A stretch of DNA of 46,072 nt from Actinomortierella ambigua (taxonomy: Eukaryota; Mortierellomycota; Mortierellomycetes; Mortierellales; Mortierellaceae). Of the stretch, positions 41,052-46,072 are shown in pieces. A model generated the notes under the pieces. It had not been told where the DNA came from, ran no database searches, and saw only the letters and a list, made by a program, of their open reading frames with translations. The translations under genes and the position numbers were made by a program. The DNA lies in NCBI GenBank assembly GCA_016098155.1, contig JAAAJB010000266.1:1-46072 (forward strand), written 5' to 3'. Positions within the stretch are counted from its first letter, which is position 1. Every line of letters begins with the position of its first letter.

Positions 41052-42991
41052 TTATGCTTGCCGGATGACCAAGCCCCAGACAGCAATGACCTTCTGGCAG
41101 CTAATACGGCAATGACGGGCACGCTCCGATTCCCACTCGCCTGCTGCATAAAAGGCACGGGCGTGCTTGAGGCACGACTCCTCCTGGAACTTTTGGTACA
41201 GTCGGTTCGTGATGGTCTTCTCCCGCTCGGTCGCCTCCACCTCTTGTCGTGTGCCAATGTTGATCGTAAAGTCATCTGGCAGCATCCAAAAGTCGACGCC
41301 ACTCAAGTAGAGCTCAAACAGACATGCTGCCTGGTTGTTGCCAAATCGTTCGGGACACCACAACATCTTGTCTCGACGCATGATCACCGTTGGTGCAAAG
41401 TACGGATCATAGTTCTGGATCGCGCCCAGCCGCGTCTGCGTCGCCCACTTGTTGTAGTCAACGTTGCGGATCGTCTTCTTCCATGTCTTCTCCGACAGGA
41501 CCACCTTGCCGTTGACCACATCCGACATCAGCTGGGTCTTCTCCTTGGGGATTTGGTTGACCTTGAGCGCAGGGACAAGGTTGCCGTTGGTGCTTGCTCC
41601 GTTGGTCGACTCGCCTGTAGTCTCGGGGACCATGCTCACGTTGAAGCCCGGGACAACAAACACGTTTCCAGCACGCAGTTTTTCCATCCAGGGAGAGAAT
41701 TTACTAAACTGATGTGTGACATCAGTGACGGGCAGCGACCCATCGGCATCCAGCAGCATCACAAAGTCCGTGCGGGCAAAGAAGCGCGCTAGATTGCGAT
41801 GCAGGTTGGTCTGCTGCATGGCGACATACTGGCGGTGTGTCTGAGGGGTGGTGATGAGATGGATGTCCACCTGCTTTCGCAGCTTGGCATTGCCGGCCAA
41901 GAGCGTCTTCAGCCGGCTGATGGTTGGGTTGGTGGTGCCAGGCAGATCGATGGGCTGGTCCAGGTGCAAGACAGCCGAGATGGGGCCTGTTCATAGTTTT
42001 GATTTGATTAGATAACCATGGGATATTTAGTGTGAATGAATGGACTCGTTCAAAAGACTCCGTGATAGAGATCTGGAACCACAAAAAAGTCGCCGCTCAA
42101 GTAGTCCCCCCCCCCTGTTCCGTGTCTCTTTCTTCCTCTCCGCTCTATAGAACGGACGATGAAAAGCATATATATACCTGAAAAGTTATCGGCAAGGAGA
42201 GCCAGCTCTGAGAGGTCGTCCTGTGGCACAAAGGTGGCCAGGGTGATATCGTCCTTGTCGGGGTCAGTCTCGGCACGGATGAAGAAGGGCTTGACATTGT
42301 CGGTGAGTGCAGGAGTGTTGTAGGTGAACATCTTTGAGAGGATGACACTCGACGACAGGTTGGACACTACAGAGTATGGTAGGTCTTTATTGAGAGAGAC
42401 AAAAAGAGAGAGTAGGTAGAGAGTGTATGTTAGCGACATCCCATCCAGTATTCCAATTGCACACAGCAGTTTAGACAACACAGCCTGGGGCTACAAGGTT
42501 AGATCGAAATCAATATCATCATCCTGGGGTCTAAAATATTCATAAATTGGACTACCCCCCTTTCCCAATGGTACGGATATATGCTCTTTGAAGAGCACCA
42601 ACCCAAAAGAAAGAGAAAGAGAGAGAGTGTGTGTATGGATGGATGGACAGACAGATCGTGTGGAGAGAGGGTGCAACTGTGAAAGCCTTCTCTGCTTCTC
42701 CTTTTCCACTCTATAACAACATGGCTTTGTACGCTACGTACCTGGGTCATATGTCCGCTGCAGCTCGTAGTGCTTGTACATCACTGGCTCTGGTTTGGTC
42801 TGGTAAATGAAGATGTGCTTCATGGTGAACACTGCACAGAATGCAACATAGCCTAGGAACAGGGTCCGCACTACTCGGGATTTGATGATCCTTGCTAGTG
42901 GATTCGATGAGGTCCGGTATGCTGGCGCGCCATTCATTGAGCCCGAGGCCGTCGGTAGGATGGACGACGACTGATTAGGCGATTTGTACAT
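41052..42991 (-). CDS. GT49/LARGE-like glycosyltransferase, type II membrane protein
   Basis: Three exons, 42991-42742, 42366-42178 and 41986-41052, join in phase 1 each time (donors GTACGT and GTATAT) and give 457 aa. A short cytosolic tail is followed by one membrane segment (about 40-63, RTLFLGYVAFCAVF), as in Golgi enzymes. The catalytic domain contains a DxD motif, FVMLLDADGSLPV (DAD at about 226-228). It ends with the typical C-terminal block YDPYFAPTVIMRRDKMLW, then ERFGNNQAACLFELYLSG and FWMLPDDFTINI. This pattern matches the LARGE/B4GAT1-like family GT49, which adds glucuronic acid or N-acetylglucosamine in animals. The fungal acceptor is unknown. Residues AGEWESERARHCRISCQKV close the protein. 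Confidence 0.88.
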
Positions 42992-43434
42992 GATGCGTCA
43001 GAGTGGACGGATGTAAGCTGGAGGAGAGAGCGAAAGAGAGTTGGATGAACTATTCCTGGTGAAAAAAGGGTGAAGGGCAGTCGACAAGAATGGTATTCGA
43101 ATGGGGGGGAGGGGAGGGAGGGAGAAGACAGATGGGGTGGATGCAAAAAGGTCAGAAGGGAGATAAAGAGAGAGAACGAGAGGGAGTAAGAGAGGAGAGG
43201 TGAAAGAGACAAGTTCAAACTGGCCACGATGCAGACAGATGCATGAAGCAGCAGTTTTAGTCCGAAAAAAGGTGGTGGTGCAACAAAAAGGATGTGCTCT
43301 CTTCTGCAACAGGGATAAAAGGCCTGTCCCCACCACACCCCCCAATTCTGTGTGAGGAAGTACAGTATGCTATTTTTGGACTTGAAAGTAGGTCCATACC
43401 CACAGATCCTACACATGTGTAGGTGCTATTTTTT
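42992..43434. other. Promoter region of the GT49 gene
   Basis: From about 43020 to 43220 the plus strand is purine-rich, so the gene's sense strand is pyrimidine-rich. No gene is supported. Confidence 0.45.
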
Positions 43435-43440
43435 TTTATT
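43435..43440 (-). terminator. AATAAA polyadenylation signal of the mitochondrial protein gene
   Basis: The minus strand reads AATAAA about 5 nt after the stop codon at 43445-43447. Confidence 0.4.
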
Positions 43441-43444
43441 GCTT

Positions 43445-44733
43445 CTAATAGATCACGGTCGCTCGTATGGGACACCGCCTGCGATATTCCTCTCTCTTGT
43501 AAAATGTGTTGTGGTATGTCCGCACAAACCGGTAGGCTTCCGACGGTGACGACAGGCGGATCAGGTACTGGCATGTCGATGCCATCTTCTTGGACTGCAC
43601 AGGCACAATAGCATGCTCTGTCGTGTCCATTAGATTAAACTTGCGGAACTCTGACCGCAGATGATCTGGCCGAGTCGCCAGAGGCAGTCCTGACACAAGA
43701 ACAGCCTGTCCTGAAAATGTTGCTGGCTGCATCTGTGGTGGAATCAAGCTTTTGTCATTGTTGTTGAACGGATCCAGCTAGAGTCACACCAAGAGGGATC
43801 AAATGGCCATTGTAGTAGTGAGTACAGCAGACTGAAACAAATGCCATGGGCTTGCAACACGACCAAAGGAAAAAAAACGCAATGTCGTCGCCTTGTCTTC
43901 CTTACCATGGTCATGCTCAGACGGTGACCAGACATGAATTTGCCAAAGTGCTGGGTCAAAAACTCTGTTGCTGTTGTGGCTGACTTGAAGACCACCGTTG
44001 CTTTTCCCAGAAAGCCCATATAGTCGTTCCGATGATAAATAATGGCGACAATGTCATCTTCAGCTTTAGCCATTCGTTTGATATCATCCGGCATGACTGT
44101 TGGAGGGAGTCTTGACAACAGGACATAGGGCGAGTAAGCTTGCCTCCGTCTTGTTGCTATATCGATTGAAGATTGAGGAAAACAGAAAAAAAAAGGCCAG
44201 AATCGAGTGTCAACTGCGATAGTAGGAGATGGAACTTTGCGGTTGAAGGTCTACAACAAAGTCGTTGCAAACAGCGTACCTTTTTCTATAGCCTGCAGCT
44301 TCTTAAGGTTGGCCTCCATGACCGCCGCAGCGCCCTGTGGCTCTTCCTCATGCTCTGCTCCTGTGATCTTGTCTGACCGAGTATGGTTTGTCGCACCTGA
44401 TGTCTGGACTGTGTCTACAAGATCCCATTTGGAGCCGGTAGCAAATGTCCCAGGAGGTGTTTGTCCCGAAAGAGAAGACCCATTGGCTGGCTTTGAGGAG
44501 GAGGAGAGATATCGGACAGCACTGGCGCAGAGAGACTGTCTAGCAAAAGGCGCAGATCGGGTGTTCAGCGCAAAACTGTTGAGTGTGGAGGGGCACGGGC
44601 GAGTGACAGACTTTGTTGAATAAGAGGCTACCCGACTTGGCAATTGTCTTCCTACAGTGGATTGAGCCATTCTCCTGGCCAATGGCCCCTGCATTATTGC
44701 TGACCATGCATGCCAGGTTGTCGGCGTTGACAT
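43445..44733 (-). CDS. Probable mitochondrial protein with two RRM-like domains
   Basis: Three exons, 44733-44280, 44156-43906 and 43777-43445, join in phase (donors GTACGC and GTAAGG) and give 345 aa. The first 40 residues are Arg/Ser/Thr-rich without acidic residues (for example GPLARRMAQSTVGRQLPSRV), like a mitochondrial presequence. Exon 2 encodes an RRM-like fold at about 155-235: YVLLSRLPPTVMPDDIKRMA, then NDYMGFLGKATVVFKSATTA. Exon 3 encodes a second one: AVLVSGLPLATRPDHLRSEF, then YLIRLSSPSEAYRFVRTYH. The RNP1 and RNP2 motifs are weak, so RNA binding is a hypothesis. A mitochondrial RNA-processing or translation factor is the simplest reading. I do not recognise a named gene. Confidence 0.75.
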
Positions 44734-45118
44734 TTTGGTAAATCGAATGAATGCGCTCTGGTGTGAAGTGTCCGAAGAATATGGCCACCATTAACCATTT
44801 TTTATGTGGCCCTCAAAGCCACTGTTGCCAATAATTTACGCTTTGAGATTTGATTTCAGTCAATATCGTGCTTTTCCCAAAGACACAACGCGAGCACCGG
44901 GTACCAGCGCGGACACCATTGATGCTTTACAAACGGTTCTCTGGTGTGCGATTCTAGGGCGTAGTGTTATTTCAGTACTTTTATTGTAGAAACCCCCCCC
45001 CCCCTAAAAAGGCCTTGCCAGGGCCTTTCCGACTCGTTCACACGAGTGTCTCGTCGTTAAGCAAGGCCACATCCTCCTGTTCAGGGCATGAGCGTGAGAG
45101 GCGCGCGTGCTACACAGC
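44734..45118. other. Divergent spacer with paired inverted repeats
   Basis: This separates the mitochondrial protein gene from the kinase gene. It contains a C homopolymer (44993-45004) and the hairpin-forming sequence at 45008-45068. No protein is seen. Confidence 0.5.
45008..45068. repeat. Nested inverted repeats able to fold in two ways
   Basis: AAAGGCC (45008-45014) pairs with GGCCTTT (45022-45028). ACTCGT (45032-45037) pairs with ACGAGT (45042-45047) over a TCAC loop. In addition GGCCTTGC (45011-45018) is complementary to GCAAGGCC (45061-45068), enclosing the second hairpin. It does not match a tRNA: no B box is seen. Confidence 0.6.
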
Positions 45119-45701
45119 ATGGCAGATGAGGACAGTAGCACAGTTCAGTTGATAGAATTGTAAGACAAAAACGCTACGGACATGGCAGCAGACGAAATCG
45201 AGAGAGAGAGAGAGAGGGGGCAAGCGGTCATTTATCTGAGGAGTTCTGAGCGTCCTTGTGCCCTTACCTTCGGGACATAAGTCTTTTCGGGAGACCAGTG
45301 TTGTGCGGATTATTCCATTCGTGGACGTGCACCGTATACTCCTTGTCATCTCTGCTGCAGGCTATCGCCTGCCATGGGTGTGGTCCTGCAACTTCTCATA
45401 GCGAGCTGGTGCCGACACCACTTTAGCAGCAAATGTGAACCGCACCTTCCACTCGATGGGAGAGCTATCGTCCTCTTTGCCTTCATTTTCTTGTCGAGGG
45501 CATCGCATTGAAGAATAACCCTCGTTGACAAATATCGTAGCAGAGGGACATGCTCAGTCTCCGATGACCCAACATGTCTGGGGAACACAAGAAAGAGAGG
45601 TGTACATTCACAGCCCATCCTCTCTCTCATCACCATCTCATTCAGTTTTCTTATCCGCAAGCCGTCATTTGCTGGACACCTATCGCACATCTCTTTGCAG
45701 A

Positions 45702-46072
45702 ATGAACTCTGGAAATACCACGCAAGTAAGCGCACAGCTGGCCCACATGCCTGACTATTACCAAAATCATGCCCCCCCCCTTCTTTCGCCACGGATACTA
45801 ACACACCTCCCTTCCCTAGGCCAATTTAGAGTTAGGAGAGTTCATCGGTGCTGGCAGGCACGGTGTCGTCTTCAAGGGCCGCTACAACACTCGAAAGGCT
45901 GCCATCAAGAAGTTTCGGCTTAATCAACCTACCGCGCACCAGGCCGAAATGATCGAACACGAGATTGACTTGCTCAAACTCTTACAGCACCGCCATATCA
46001 TCCAGTTCTATGGTGTCCATCGTCAAGGCAACGAGATCTCTCTTGTCACGGACTTTGCCGAAGGTGGCAGTC
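45702..46072 (+). CDS. Protein kinase, N-terminal part, truncated by the window end
   Basis: Exon 45702-45725 (MNSGNTTQ) joins in phase 0 to 45820-46072 through a 94-nt intron with donor GTAAGC, branch ACTAAC and acceptor CCCTAG. The kinase N-lobe follows directly: glycine loop GEFIGAGRHGVVFKG, AIKKF with the ATP-binding Lys, helix C HEIDLLKLLQHRHIIQFYG, and the hinge strand ISLVTDFAEGG. The remainder lies outside the window, so substrate class cannot be told; the N-lobe fits Ser/Thr or tyrosine-kinase-like families. An acceptor CTCTTTGCAG sits directly before the ATG at 45702. An upstream exon, 45119-45159 (MADEDSSTVQLIE, donor GTAAGA), would join in phase and extend the protein by 14 residues, so the true start is open. 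Confidence 0.8.

Noticed and set aside
44930..45068. tRNA gene
   Set aside because: Hairpins are present, but there is no GGTTCGA-type B box and no acceptor stem.

Overview
The window looks like nuclear DNA of an early-diverging fungus. A Mucoromycota or Mortierella-like lineage is my guess from gene content and style, not something proved here. The genes carry short GT-AG introns with CTAAC-like branch sites. Many proteins have long Ser/Thr/Gln/His-rich low-complexity inserts, and pyrimidine-rich tracts lie on the sense strand upstream of several genes. There are no prokaryotic operons, no recognisable CRISPR arrays, insertion sequences or rRNA, and I found no tRNA.

Layout from left to right. 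Positions 1-380 hold a small tandem array of exon-like units on the minus strand that runs off the window. Then come, on the minus strand: a 1742-aa low-complexity protein with a C-terminal membrane hairpin (2572-7967), an F-box/LRR-like protein whose F-box is split by a large insert (8421-12815), a PA2G4/EBP1-family ribosome-associated factor in five exons (14340-16183), and a plasma-membrane P3A H+-ATPase in two exons (17055-20109). About 4 kb with no supported gene follows (20110-24123). Next are ribosomal protein L35/uL29 (minus, probably with an ATG-only first exon at 25946) and, divergently, ribosome-assembly factor RSA3 (plus, five short exons, 26298-27226). An MFSD1-like vacuolar/lysosomal transporter (plus, 27361-29975) follows closely. 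It converges with a single-exon F-box protein (minus, 30081-32870), which diverges from a predicted OB-fold/zinc-ribbon protein (plus, 33350-35494). That converges on SLA2/END4, the clathrin-actin adaptor (minus, eight exons, 35706-40115). The right part holds a GT49/LARGE-like glycosyltransferase (minus, three exons, 41052-42991), a probable mitochondrial RNA-binding-like protein (minus, three exons, 43445-44733) and the start of a protein kinase gene (plus) cut by the window end.

The genes are mostly independent housekeeping genes. The clearest functional grouping is ribosome-related: RPL35 and RSA3 share a 351-bp divergent promoter, and PA2G4 lies on the same arm. Exon borders were worked out by hand from splice signals, reading-frame phase and family conservation. 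The exon phases join without frame breaks in PA2G4, PMA1, RPL35, RSA3, the MFSD1-like gene, SLA2, the GT49 gene and the mitochondrial protein. The features I find most worth checking are the OB-fold/zinc-ribbon protein (a possible CTC1-like telomere factor), the split F-box, the tandem exon array and the alternative H+-ATPase N-terminus.
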